From Syngnathus acus (lineage: Eukaryota; Chordata; Actinopteri; Syngnathiformes; Syngnathidae): a stretch of 64,000 nucleotides of DNA. Shown here in pieces: positions 36,001-49,600 of the stretch. The notes under the pieces were generated by a model, which did no database searches, was not told the DNA's origin, and saw only the letters and a list, made by a program, of their open reading frames with translations. Each line of letters begins with the position of its first letter. Position 1 is the first letter of the stretch. Made by a program: the position numbers and the translations under genes. Location: NCBI RefSeq assembly GCF_901709675.1, contig NC_051098.1, positions 6,090,000 through 6,153,999 of the forward strand, read 5' to 3'.

Positions 36001-39000
36001 AACCAGGGAGTATAACAATGTGATGGGAGGGATAAAAATGGATCATCATTTTTCAGAGCCACAGCATCACAAGCTTTTAGTTTGTACACACACGCTTATG
36101 TATAAAAATATACATACACTATAGAGAAACAATGCCTCCACACTTCCATCACTTTCCCCTTCTCTTCTTGTAACTGGATTTAAACAGACAGTTAAGTGTC
36201 TGCACTTTTAGAAGTTTGTGAAAGGGCAACACAAAGTCACAGATAATCTGTCCCTTAGCTCTAGGTCAGTTGGGGAAAAGGATGCTTCGCTTCGAGTGCG
36301 AAAGTGTGTGGCAGGGAGGTAACCTACAGTATAAAGAGTTATGTGAATACGTGCGGCTCGGAAGGGAAGGGTCAAGCTCCTAGTCGAAGAAGGCAATAGA
36401 GGGAAGGCAAGGGAGGAGGGGCAGAAAGAGGTATTCTGACTCTTTATTAGAAATAACCCTTGAAGAAGTGTCACTCTTCGCAGACTGTTGAGGGGCACAG
36501 AAGAGGAAAGTCTCACACAAACTTCTTGCACAACCGAACAAACAGCTCGTACTAGATTATTGGTCGAAGTCCAAATTGGACAACTTCTGAGACGGACTAC
36601 AAGGTAGATGTTTTTTTGATGACAAGTCCTCAGGGTGTACTCAGTACCTTGCATTCTCTGGCTGATGCCAAACTTTGATCATTACACCATCGCCTTAAGA
36701 TTCGTTCTGGTCTGCATGTTTGTCTCATTTGAAAGGGACTTCAATTTTAAGGAGCGCCAGAGTGATTTATCATACTAATGAACACCATCCTGAGGGTGGA
36801 AATACAACATTTTGGAGAGGAAACGGTAAGAACACTACGATGGACTGGAGGGAGATGTAAGAGAATATTAGAGGGAATAAATATGTGAGGGGAGCAGACA
36901 CTGTTTACAATATTTTAAGTCAAACCAAGGTGAACTTCATCAGTCACATTTCTCATTATTTCATTGCCCTTATGATAGATCAATCATACGATATGTATCT
37001 TGTTTCAGTACCTCACAGGTTGCTCATATCCAGTGACCAGGTCAGGTTATTGTCCCAAAAACCTATGGTGGTTGAATAGAATCATCATTCCACTGGAACA
37101 ATAACGGATAGAACCTTTCTGCAGTCTCTTTTTCCCGCAAGGGTTTTCGGCATTTGGAATAATCAGGGCAGACTGCAGACATTGCTGTGAACTGCGACAG
37201 TGAACCTCTTGAGACAAATGCTCACTAGCCAGGTCTTAAAATGCTGTTGAGATTGGACGACAACATGCACACCAGAACACAACAACGCCCCTGGCACACT
37301 CTGTGCTGCCCCTGAGAAAAAAAAAAAAAAAAGGATCCCGTTCAAGAGTCATTCTTTGCTGTTTATGAGGTTCACCCTTTGCAATGTTTTGCGGATTTTT
37401 TTCTTTTAGGTGCCAGTGTATTATTATTTTTTTTAACATGCATCTATTCTTTTACAGTGTGGGAATGGAAAACAGCAAATGGAGTGCAACAGTACTTTTA
37501 ACTACATCGTATATTGCTCAAGCATTTTACAAGTCATACTCATTAGTATCCAAAGTACGTACGTATATGTTAGAACATATTTGCCTCATCGGCAAATCCA
37601 TGCCTCCGTAGAAAAGAGATCAAATACAATTGAATATGAAAACAATATAACCATTCGCCAATGTTTTTCCTGATATTTTAAAAACATTTTAAACAGGCTC
37701 GTATATGCAAATCAAATCAGCTTTCTCTTATCTTTATTGTTTTGTTTTGTTTATGTATGTACCTCTGTTTGTATGAAATAGATGAGAACTGACAATGTTG
37801 TCTCCAGGTATCAAGGATGGGAAAGAGGTGATGACTCTCCTAAATGGACAGCCTGCAGCATCTTTCATCCTGACACTCATTTGCATTCAGGCCCATAACT
37901 TGTCTTTTTGTGTGCTTGTGTGTGGAAAGGCTTGGAAAGGCTTGCACATCCCTGCGCTGTATATACGGTATGCAGTTGGTATGTTATTTTATATCTTGTG
38001 TTAGGTAAGTGAAAACATATATGGTGGTGATTTAAATAATATTGCTTGAATAGTTTTGGGCATTTGCAATGCTCACATACAGATCACAAACACTTACACA
38101 TATATATATATACACACACATGCGTCACATGGTGTCAGCTTGCAAATTGGTTTGTCTCGTTTGGGCTGACAGAGCTGACAAGCTCTTTATGAGAGGCATA
38201 AACAAGGCAACCACTGCCCCTCCCAACTCTTTCGCTAGTCTTTCAACATGAGGCTAAAAACTTTGTTTTAAAATGAATTAAGTTGCAGTAATGTTACTCT
38301 ACCCTGCTGAGTGCTCATGAAACTCTGAACTTCAAATCACCATGAAGAAGCTTTGTGTTGAAACTAATTGTTGCTATTTTAGATGCTGGTGGTGATGACG
38401 CAACACATTGAATTATCAAGTGACAACGGTTTTCAAAATGCCATCGCAACCGCTATGCTTGCGAGGTACCATGTGTATCGTTTGCATTTCATTTATTTTC
38501 ATAAATTTCAATTGGCAATTATAGGTGGATTTTCACTATTCACGATCAGCTTGCTGCTTAATCCCGCTGTTTAGTTAGACAACAAAACTCTCTTTCATTT
38601 CCCAGAATGCATTGCATTTCACAATTCAATTAATTAATGTTATAAAGATATTAATCCTTCTCATATGTGTGTTAGTGTTATCAGTAGTTTATGTGAGTCG
38701 TATGTAACACATTTATCTTTGATTCTTGATGCACTGTATTTATTTTAAGTTTAAAAAATGTGACTAACTTGTGCGTAACAATGATATCTGGGTCAATTCT
38801 TTGCACGACTTGCATTGCTCACCCAAGCATTGTAAAAATTAAGATCTGCTTTGTTTTGAATGACTTATCCATAGCAAGACCTTCTCAGCAAATTTCATGA
38901 TATATATTTAAGGATAAAATGTTGTGGTATAGATTTATTTGTTTGAAGAGCCAAAATTGGCAGATTTCATCAGTCGACCCACTAATTGGTTGAATGCTGG

Positions 39001-42000
39001 AATTTCTCAGCAACTCAATAAATATACTATTTTGATTTCTCCGTAGTCCAAGGCAAAAAAGTCTACATTTAAAAAAGAAAATCATTTGACATTCTGGCCT
39101 TAGCATTTTTCCAGTATAGTATAGTCATAATTCTAAACCTAATGCTTAAGACTGTTAGGTGACACTGTGTTGAAAATGTGTGCACACGCATGTGTGCCCA
39201 TATGAATGTCGGTCCCTCGATCCATCAGTAATGAACAGCCAGTTAATGATGGAGCCCTTGCTCCTTCCATTCCACCAGCCACAAAATAATTACCTTGTGT
39301 CTGAAGCCATTCTCCATCTGTACCACACTCCACAGCTTCATTTAGCTGCCATCTCCGTAAAAATCCAATTCTTTCACTTCCCTCTACCCCCTTCACCTTG
39401 CATTTAACTACACTTTCACTCCGACATCTATGTGGAAATGAAGCCTCATTTTCACCTCCCTGTCTTGTCCAAAATTGGAGAACATAATTGTCTCCAGGGC
39501 AGGTTTTTTTTTTTTGATGAAGATGATTTGGAAAGCATTGTGAATGCATTTTCCGTCTGCAGATTCCTACGCATTTGCAGTTGTGCATCTTCGGCCGCAT
39601 GTGGACATAATGCATTATAGAAGAAGGCTATAGCAGGTTCCTTGAGGCAGAGTACTGTACATCTCTCGGGGTTTAAACATCTAATGTACTGAAATAGAAG
39701 AAGAAAAAAATACTGTGCAAAGATTCTGTAGGGCTCCTGCAGTGTTGTTGTGTATTGAGATGCTTAGTCATTTGGGGATAACAGTAAATAGTAGGAGCTA
39801 CTGTACACAAGGTTGAGCAATGACATTAAATATGGTTTTATTTCTTTGAAAGGGAGGCATGTTCGTGATACAGTATTGCTTAAAGGTCCAGTTTGCATTG
39901 TGCAAACTGTTAGAGAGATTTGAGATTTAGCATCATTTCATGACTCTCAGCAACCCCCTTGCTTCCTTGACCATAGTAAATCGTTCATGAACGTGCACAC
40001 ATATAACTAGCGTCACACAAACTACTTGCAGCTTAGTTTATGGAAGCTGGATTTTTATTTTAGTTTTCTATTTTGCTGTTGTATCAGAATAAGAAAACAG
40101 ATCATTTTTTTGGTCAGCACACAGCTTTAGAGACAGCACTAACTGTATTATGAATATTATAATGAATTGGACTATTTTCCAACAACATGTGCATCACCAC
40201 ACTTTTGCATGCTATGTTCACATGTGCTCATACGTACCTTCACCAATGCAGTTGTATATTTAATATTTTTATTTATAATATTTTTTTCTGGAAGCTTTTG
40301 AAGTTAACCCTCCCCCCACGTAATAGCGACTAATTACAACCCATTACTCGTCGTTTGAAATCTCTACAAACTCCACAGGAGAGAGCTCATACAGTTGTTC
40401 TGCCTTTGGCCTCACAAGCTGGTAGTGACTTATGATCGCAAAGAACCTATTAAATTTTGATGAGAGAGCCGTGTGAATCTTGTGACTTGTGAGATTTAAC
40501 ACCAGTATCACAGTGTAGCAACACACTGAATACAATATTGCAGCAGAAAATGAATGGTCTTGAATTTATCTTTTCAGATCATGATCTTTATACCAAAACA
40601 TGCTTTTTTTTGGTCAAAATTTGATATAGTATGCCTACGCCCTTCTATTTTGAGTTATAGAATGGTAATACATTCTCAAAATGTATTAGAAGGAGATTGT
40701 GTCGTCGAGATTCACTAATATATTAATTCAATGGGATTTCAGGGTAGATATAAATAATTAGAATGAAATAAGGAACATATTTTCTGCTGATCACATCTTC
40801 AGACTCAGTTTATGTGGAGTGGTTGGTAACGGGATGGGGGTGTGAGATATAAGGTGTGTAAATTTGATTTTTTTTTGAAAAAGTTGAAATTTCAAATAAA
40901 AGCTTGCGAGAACCTAATCTGTTAGACAGGATGTGCAAACAGAAGGTGGCACTGGTGCTATGCAAAAAGAGACAAGTGGAGCGAGTGGGAGAATCAGGAT
41001 ACTGATGCAGTGATTTAACTGCTGTAATAGTGCTCAGTTTAGAGGGCAATCAGAAGATTCTTGGCTATTTGTTATCTTCAATTTATTCTTTAAAATTGTT
41101 AGTGTTATAAATGCTGTATTAAAATTGTAAAAATCGAAAGCACCATATTTTAATATTTATATATAATATTTTAATAGATACATGAAATTATATCTATACG
41201 ATTTAAGAGACTTTGTTGCTTTGCTTTTCTGACTTTTTATACAATAATCTGTGGTGGAAATTGACAGTGAAAAAAAAATCTGCATACATTGCGATCATCG
41301 TAACGATCTCACAAGTTGTTGAAGGAAGCATTCTAAAATATGACATTCGAGGATTTGTGGCCCTGCAAAAAATAAATAAATATTTCACCTTTGGGCGCAA
41401 TACTTCAGTGTTGAAAATTTAAAATACTTTATAGCTAGGGAGGCAGGTCGATGTTGTGGCGCAGAGGGTATAGCAGGATTTTGGTGATTTTGATCAAGGT
41501 GCAGGCAGACAGTTTCTGTGCTCCAGGGACATGTATGGCTGATGTCTTCTCTTATATCATGAATATAATACCAGCGTACATCAAACCCTGCAAATCATTT
41601 GGAAGTGGCGATCTTATCACTTGTACAATACTTTGCGAGTCGATCTTCTGCATGGCGAGTCTGTTTCTGGTTGCGCCATGGAGACATTTGAAATTTTAAC
41701 GAAGGTTGAGCAGCATCCCAGAACAGATGTTCCACTCTATTACAAAAATATACATTTCTGACAGAATTAAAGTTGTTATATTTCTTTCACCGGTCACAAC
41801 TCCCCTTTTCTCGTTCGACCCACCATTTTGCAACTGCTCTTGTTAGCTACATAATGCTCTGCAAAACACAACCTATCCACAACCTACCCTCAAATATAAG
41901 CTCAAGGGACACCCATAGAGGAGGTCTGTGAGTATGTTTATGCGTGAACGAATGTACGTAGGTAGCACTTTTTCAGATTTCTATTCCAGCACATGATTTA

Positions 42001-42841
42001 TTGTGCGTATGCTTCGGATCTCTTTCAGAGCCACCATTTGTCCAAAGTCTTCACTTCTGCGCTTGAGGATGTATTGACCGTTATCTACTAAAAAAGGAGA
42101 ATTTAACTCTATTCTCCTCGATTCTACTACATTTACATATTCTCATAGAGTTGTCTTTACAAAGCAGGATTTTGTATTTTGAGTCATGTCAATTGTCAGA
42201 CCTTGTTATTTTTCAAACAAATCAATTCTATTGCCGGTGACATGTGATGGATATAATCAAATGTCAAAGGTCATTCGGCGAGTTTCCATGCATTTTCTAT
42301 GAGTTGAGGTCATGAAGTGCAGGGCCTTTACAAGGGCAGCTCAGGTCAACTCACCTTCAAATCAGCCTGTTTCATTTCAAGTTGACAGCTCTGCAACTCA
42401 GCATGAAGGTAATAGTTCCTTACCCACTGAAGGACAGATGGCCATAAACATTATTTATGAAACGCGTTTAAGACGTCTTAAGATAGAGACAAGAAATGAA
42501 GTAACACAAGCTTATTTTCTCAATGTCTTTTTAATGACTTAAGACAGCATTTTTTTCATTTGTATCCTAATCTCATTTAGTTGATAATTAATATTATTTG
42601 CTTGCTCGATCTCTTTTAGTGACATTATATTTCATTTTTTTCTAATTAGCATTTGTTCAAAACCAATTACGATGATCACTGAAAACCAGTTATTTTTAAC
42701 AGCTCACTGAAAACATCTGTCCCGCTGCCATGCCAACAGATGGTTGAGCTACATTGGTTGTTGAATATTTTGCTTTCAAAGTTTCCTCTAACAATGGACG
42801 AAATTCAAGTTTCTTCTTACATAAAATTCCCACAAAGGTTG
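33033..42841. other. gene-free stretch
   Basis: Almost 10 kb without a supported gene. Seen: a perfect 9-bp hairpin at 33930-33956, poly-T/AT tracts (35288-35325), an A-run at 37318-37332, (TA)n near 38098-38112, and AT-rich unique sequence. Open frames here are short and family-free. Confidence 0.4.
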
Positions 42842-44169
42842 TACTGTAATTTTCGGACTAAAAGTCGCTCCGGAGTACAAGTCGCATCAGCCATAAAATG
42901 CCCCAAAAAGTGAAAAAAAAAACATATACAAGTCGCTCCGGAGTATAAATCGCATTTTGGGGGGCAATTTATTCGACAAAATCCAACTCCAAGAACAGAC
43001 ATGAACGAGCAACAACAGGCTAAACGATAGGTATGCTAACGTGACAAACACAAACAAAGAGCTGAGAACGGGCCTGACGTAACATTCAGAGTTATTAAAA
43101 AAAACTATTACATAAATAACACGTTTATAAAACCATCTGTGTCACTCCAATTCATTAAATCCATCGATCGTCCTTTGTCAACAATGGGTGCGCGCCGCTG
43201 ACGGCGCTTGCACTTCAAAATATTCCACAGGTCCATATAACAATATATAAATTAGATATCAAATAACTATTATATAAGCAATAATATTATCAAACCATCT
43301 GTGCACTCTAAATCATTAAATCCATCGATCAAATTACTCGTCGTTTGTCAACAACGCCGCGCGTGCGCCCTGACGTCAGCCTCGTCGTTATTCCACAGAT
43401 CTAGTATATAACTAGATTGTAGCGTTAACAAAGTACAAGGAAAGACGTGGGTTTGGTAAACGGCTCTTTATTTAACAAAACAAACTTCCAGGCGTGTGGC
43501 GGCGTGGTCTTCCAGCCATGGAGGTGGAAGAGAGATCCATAGAATAGGACCGGGCGTGCGTAAACGCCATGACCGAGCCCCATCCACCGTCCCCGGACAG
43601 CCACCCGGCCGAGCGCCGGCCCTCGACTTCCATCCACGGAGGTGAAAGAGAGCTCCGTAGAGTAGGACCGGGCGTGCGTAAAAGCCATGTCCGAGCCCCA
43701 TCCACCGTCCCAGGACAGCCACCCGGCCGAGCGCCGGCCCCCGACTTCTATCCACGGAGGTGAAAGAGAGCTCCGTAGAGTAGGACCGGGCGTGCGTAAA
43801 AGCCATAATAGTTTTTCAAACCTTCTGTGTCACTCCAAATCCATAAATCCTTCTAACTCTTCGTCCTCCGTGTCACTTAGAAACAAAGCCGCTAATGATG
43901 CTGGTAGTACGTGGGGCCCTTCGTCATCTTCGTCATCCCGTGATCAATCTTTGTCCTTTTTGTAAACAACCGCCGCGCCACGCTGCTGACGTCACTTGAA
44001 ATTCAAATTACAGTAATCCCTTGCTACATCGCGGTTCGTTTATCGTGGTTTCACCTTTTTTTTTTTTGGAAAATGTTTGAAAAAAACCATAAGTCGCTCC
44101 TTATTATAAGTCGCCCCCCCCACCCAAACTATGAAAAAAAACGCGACTTATAGTTCGAAAATTACGGTA
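42842..44169. mobile_element. 1.33-kb DNA transposon with 27-bp terminal inverted repeats
   Basis: The left end starts TACTGTAATTTTCGGACT and the right end is its inverse (TACCGTAATTTTCGAACT), with 24 of 27 positions matching at 42842-42868 and 44143-44169. Subterminal AAGTCGCTCCGGAGTA motifs repeat inside the left end (about 42863 and 42932) and AAGTCGC motifs inside the right. No transposase is present, so it is non-autonomous. The interior is a mosaic: three related GTCAACAA..GCGCG..GACG blocks (about 43180, 43350 and 43960), a tandem array at 43511-43807, and an end fragment of another transposon near 44012-44055 (TAATCCCTTGCTACATCGCG). The target duplication may be TA or may be hidden in the ends. 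I cannot assign a superfamily. Confidence 0.8.
43511..43807. repeat. 118-bp tandem repeat, about 2.5 copies
   Basis: The marker GGACCGGGCGTGCGTAAA recurs with the C of CGGGCG at 43551, 43669 and 43787: two intervals of exactly 118 bp. The units are GC-rich and contain CACCCGGCCGAGCGCCGGCC. 118 is not a multiple of three, so the open frames through it (MAFTHARSYS...) are by-products. Confidence 0.93.
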
Positions 44170-46366
44170 GTTTGAATTTGTGACCAACATACATTGACTA
44201 TGTATATCTGTACTTACACTAAAGATCTTTTTCATCTAAATGCATAATGTTAACACATTTGAATATCCAATTAATATTAAATACCCTATTTACACTGTGC
44301 TAGGCGCAGTGTGATAAAGGTCTTTGATGCACTATTTGTTCAAAGAAAGGGGGCTAAGAAACAGCAAGTCAATTTGCTTTCAAATGTGAAAATGAAGCTT
44401 CAAATTTGCTTCATGAAACAGTTTTATGGATTTTCCATCACTATACCTTTTTAGCCCAATGTTGAACAGAGACCACCATCTAGAGGAGTAAAAAAATATA
44501 TCAACTGGTTTATGTAGCAATTTTGAAGCTTCATTTTCCAATCACTGTTCTGTTTTAACACCAGGGCGACAGAAGCAATTCTTTGTCCCTGTGGCCTATT
44601 ATAAACAGATTCACTTTCTCATCGCCACTAAGTGTGTACTGAACCCCTGCTGCTTACACATAAAATTAGCCTAGTGAACCTCTACACTCTGAGGGGCAAT
44701 TTAAAAGATGTCATATTATTAATAATAATAACCCCAATTTAATGATCGTCCTTTAAAAACAGTGGGCAGTTACTCTAAAGGTCAGTCAACAGGTTTTTCA
44801 AGAACCCTGGGGTACGATACCAACAGGTTGAGGTGATGTCATTCCCCTTGCTCTGCTGCAGGCGTATGAATGACCTAAAAGCCCATCTGGCCTTGTGTAA
44901 AAGCTATTTAAACAGACAATTTCCATACTCTATCTTGAACTGAACTATTTGGTATGAGCAGATGCATATTTGACATTTTACAAGTCCATCTATATCTCAT
45001 AAAACAGTTCCACAATGTTCTGTGTCAACTTTCTACTCTTTGAGGGTTCAACTTCCTAAAGTGACAAATGTACACTATAAGGGAAAGTCAAATCCAAAAC
45101 AGAAGTCCTGATGGTTATAATGGTACATCTACATTAATTATAGCACACTGGGAAAGCTGGCGACCAACTGGTAAATCTGCAAAATACAAAATGAACAAAA
45201 TTGTTCCCTAAACAAGAATGTGAACCACTTCATTGAAGGCCAAATGACTAAAATAGTGCTCCATGGGACTGCTGCTTAGAAGCATACTCCTCTTGTCTAA
45301 TCCAATCCATAAATGGCAGTATTTCATTCATTCCTGCATCCACATATCATTTCAACAATCTACTACTGGCTTTCCCCACATCAGAAATATGCTCAAGTAT
45401 GTCCAAGATCATCGGGGACATTTAACCGGCTGATACAACTGGCACTCTGGCAGGAACACTAGTACTTTATTTCCCCTTTGGGATTCATAAAATATATTCA
45501 TCAGTGTGTCTCTTGTAAATATTTGAAAAGATTAGAATTTACAGTCAACAGCTAAAAACAGGACAGTGGTTTCTAAAACTATGGAAGGACATGAAGGATG
45601 TTACTTGGTATATCACATTCAACCCAGTAACACAGCAAGTAGTGCACTTCTGGATACAAGACGTAAGATGGGGCATTAAAACTGGAAAATCCTGATACAG
45701 TGGAAGGTCGTTTGCAGTTCCTTACAAATGTACTTTGCTGCCTCAACCTGCTGCAGAATTCAAATAAATCAGCGTCTTTCTCCTCCATGGCAAGGACTAT
45801 CAGTGTGCTTGGCAATTATTGAGCGGTGATTGGTGGCTAAACAAGGCGGTTGCGTTCACACCCATGATGTCGCAAACTACCCTTTTAAACCATGCCACGC
45901 TGCACGGGTCTGCAAAAACAGTAAACTTAATTTAGCCTGCCCCTGTATACATCATGCTTTGCATCTGACTTGCACTGGCCACAAAATGGAGCCCTTCATG
46001 TTTATGATGCAGCCTTCAAGTTAAAAGATGACAGCCCTGGTAATTGATCAATAGATTTGACAAGGCTAGGGCAGAGAACAGTTCAAGAGACAAACAAGCA
46101 GCAATCTCCAATGACCTTCCATGTACATATGGTAAAAGTCTGAGTCTATGCCATAATGCCATATATGCCATTGCTTCTTTTCACTCTGAGGTGAATGTAG
46201 ATTTCAGTGGCTTCACTTTCAGGGCAGCACTGAATAAATTGGGATACCAAGATCCAGGACCTGATTTGTTTTGTGTATTTTTTGTTGTGACACGAGCAGT
46301 GGGTTCACGTTTGTCCTAGTTTGAGCAATTAAGTCTCACAGTTTTTGTTCATTTTTAGTGTGTGTG
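44170..46366. other. gene-free stretch
   Basis: AT-rich unique-looking sequence. A minus-strand open frame at 45579-45815 (EEKDADLFEFCSRLRQQ...) has no family I recognise and no splice support. Confidence 0.4.
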
Positions 46367-46612
46367 TGTGTTCTCCCCGTGCCTGCGTGGGTTTTCTCCG
46401 GGCACTCCGCTTTCTTCCCACATCCCAAAAAGATGCATGGTAGGCTGATTGAGCACTCCAAATTGCCCCGAGGTGTGAGTGCGGATGGTTGTTCGTCTCT
46501 GTGTGCCCTGCGATTGGCTGGCAACTGATTCAGGGTGTCCCCCGTCTCCTGCTCAATGACGGTTGGGATTGGCTCCAGCACGCCCGTGACCCCCATGGGG
46601 ACAAGTGGTATA
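46367..46612 (+). repeat. SINE copy, core and 3' part
   Basis: Starts inside the core (TTCTCCCCGTGCCTGCGTGG), then CTTCTTCCCACATCCCAAAA, GCCCTGCGATTGGCTGGCAA, and TTGGCTCCAGCACGCCCG, ending near GGGACAAGTGG. The tRNA-like head is missing; a short TG run precedes it. Confidence 0.8.
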
Positions 46613-49600
46613 GCTCTTCCAATTAACATAATTTCTGTAACATTTCCTCAATTTGTTGATTTATCTTATAATATTCTGCTTTGTTTCACTGATATTGAAA
46701 CTGACAAGGATAAGTTAATTAAAAAATCCAGGGAGTTATTTAATCAGGTTTTAATTGGCAGAAAGTTCTTATTAAATCCTTGGTATTAAATGGACAGAGG
46801 GACACGGTTGTTTTGAATGGTACAAACACACGGCAGTTAAACCTTTAATTTCGCTTCATTTTAGCAAGTCTTACCAGTTTCAAGTCTTCATTACTGATAA
46901 CACACAAAAGGTAAAGGTTTAGCGCACAAGCCCTGAGATTGAGAACCCCCCCCCACAAGGACTAACATTGTTTGTACTTTCTATACTTGCACTGATCGAG
47001 GCAGGACTTTATCACCAAGTGGTTGAATAACACTTTTCAATTTGTGTGCTGATCTGTGTGTGTTGTGCATGCAATGCAGCAGACACACAAATACTCCCCG
47101 TCTCCCACGTTCACTCCTTTGCAGAACATTTGATGTGATCAGTTATAGTTAATAACTAATGTTTCAAATCTGAAATAGAATCAAATGTGCAGTTATTAGA
47201 TAAACTTAGTTTAAGAGTACTTTCTGAAAATCAAATTGTCTGCAAAAGTTGCATTTATCCAGTCACATTGTGTCTGAGGTTTGAAGTAAATCAACTTTTG
47301 AGGCTGCAGAGTCAAGGCAGAAGGCTCAGCTACACTCTGAGAATTGATTGATGGCTTAGCATGAACACACACGCAAACACACACTAGCTGCGCACACTCT
47401 GCTCTCACACAGAGAAGCACGAACTCACACGCATGTGCACCCGTATTACACAGCGATGGTTCAGCCAGAGGACAGCTGAGTTGTTTGGGAAAGATGGCGA
47501 GAAAGAGATGGAGGGCAGGATTGAAAAAAGTCAGAGAAGAGGAAGAGAAGCTTTTCCCAAATATTAAACTCTTTCTGGCAAGGTAGACTAATGATGTATG
47601 TCCTCGCTTTATTTACCACTGGCTTCTCAATTCAACTCAAGGATGTCCTTGAATTGTTAGAGTAAAAAAGGAGTGAAGAAAGGTGAACATTTGAGACCTG
47701 CATTCCACATGAATATAGAAGGTAAGGTGTTTCTTTGTGTCTTGGCATGTGAAGAAATTGACAATAAAGCGGACTTTGACTTTGACTTTCAGTGTACACA
47801 GAAATGTTTTTAAAATCGTTCTTGACTAGGTTGTTGAAAAATGTATAATTTTTGTTATGTATGTCTTGACTAAGTTTACACGTCATCCTATTGCATACAA
47901 AACACTTTCTAGGCTAGTGATCAATTTCATAAATGTAAGTAAAGGATCATGGGTCATTAAAGCAAACTCTTATTTAAGACAGTGTGCTCAAATGAATCTG
48001 TAAAACTCTCTTCAAATACATTTGAATAATGTATTTGCTTATTTGCTATCATGCACCATTAAAGCTGTCCGGTCCAGACAGAAAAATGAACAGCAGGTAA
48101 ACATCCACAAATATACAAAGACAAAATACACAAAAAAATCAGCCAAATAAAATGGCTTATGCTCGATTATGCTGGAGCCTTTTGTCATCTGACCTTGCAA
48201 TTCCAAACAGATATACAGCTACTGCAGACAATTTACAAAATAATTGCCTCCTAAAATCATGATAAAAAACACAACATAGGCGGTTCATTCTCAATGTCAT
48301 TAAGCTGATTAAAATGGACCAAAATTCTATATTTTGTCACAGTATAGATTCTCAGATTCAGCTGACAGAAGACTTAAAATGATGTGCTTTTACATTTCAA
48401 AATAAAGTTAAATAATTTAAAGTAATTTAATTTTCCTAACATTAAATCTACACAGTTTAATGTTAGGAATAGATATGTAGTTATGCAGAAATCTTGACCA
48501 AATCTATAATTGTACAACCTCAGAGAAGTTCAACTTCAGAACTGAATACAATGGAACCTTTAGAGTCCATTAACGTAAATGTCAGCTGTCATTTTTTTTT
48601 CTTCACCAGAACCAAAAGAGAATCCATGAGTGGCAAAATGACAAGCAGAAAAGAAAAGTTAAGTTAAATGGAGAAAGAAGGGAGTTGCAGACAGCTAACA
48701 AGTTCAGAAAAAAATTGTGAGGTGGATAAAGTGGATGTGAAGTTTGTATCAACTCCCCCTATCTCCAAAGCTCTTTTATGCCTCCATTGTCTCTACCCTG
48801 GGGGCTCTTATGATCTCTGACTGTGCGTTTCACCAGCCTCATGCCATTTTCCCTCCTTCTTCTCACACCTCTTCTTCACACAGCACCATCTCGTCTCTTT
48901 ACCGGACAGCCAAGCTAGCTATCTCCTTTAGTCTGTTTGCCTTGTGCAAGCCATAACACACTCTTAGGGACATTGTGAACTCTGCCTCGACAAGTTAATA
49001 GTGAATATGATATTGTTTTACAAAGTGCAAACTCTAAACAGAATGTTTAAACACAATCAACCAGAAAACCTTTCATGAAAGAATAAACTGAGACTGAGGA
49101 ATCACTGTACATTTAATATTTTCACTTGCAGTAGCTATTGGACTTGAGCCATGTTTTATTGATTCCCCCGACAAAACATAACTGAGCAGTAATTTCCACT
49201 TTACATACAGGTGAAAAAAATGTAATGGTTTGCAAAATGATATTTTTATGGCAGAGCAACACAAGGCATAATTTTCTTTCAGCTGTGTTTTAGCTTCTGT
49301 ACAATGAGCTCAACTCACACCTGATATAAAGGTTATTTTTATCAGTGGGAAAATCTGCAGTGCTATTTCATTCCAAGCAGCAAGACGCCAGCATGAAAGT
49401 CAGTCGACTGTCAGTACGACGAGTTTTTAGAAGCACTTCACTCTTCCTAATTGGTATCGCACCTTCCTCCTGCTTGTCCAACCCTTATCAGGTAATCAAT
49501 CGACAGTCCCTGAAAAAAATCCTTGAAAAAAATGTCAATGAATAGATTTCTGTATCCAGGCTCTGAAAGTGTTGCGCTTGGGGGTATCTCACTTTCTCGC

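Noticed and set aside
43468-43965. Overlapping open frames with repeated MAFTHARSYS or SEPHPPS segments.
   Set aside because: They follow a 118-bp tandem repeat whose length is not a multiple of three, and they lie in a non-coding transposon interior.
45579-45815. 78-codon minus-strand frame EEKDADLFEFCSRLRQQ... as a possible gene or transposase piece.
   Set aside because: No recognised motif, no splice context, and frames of this length are expected by chance in a window this size.
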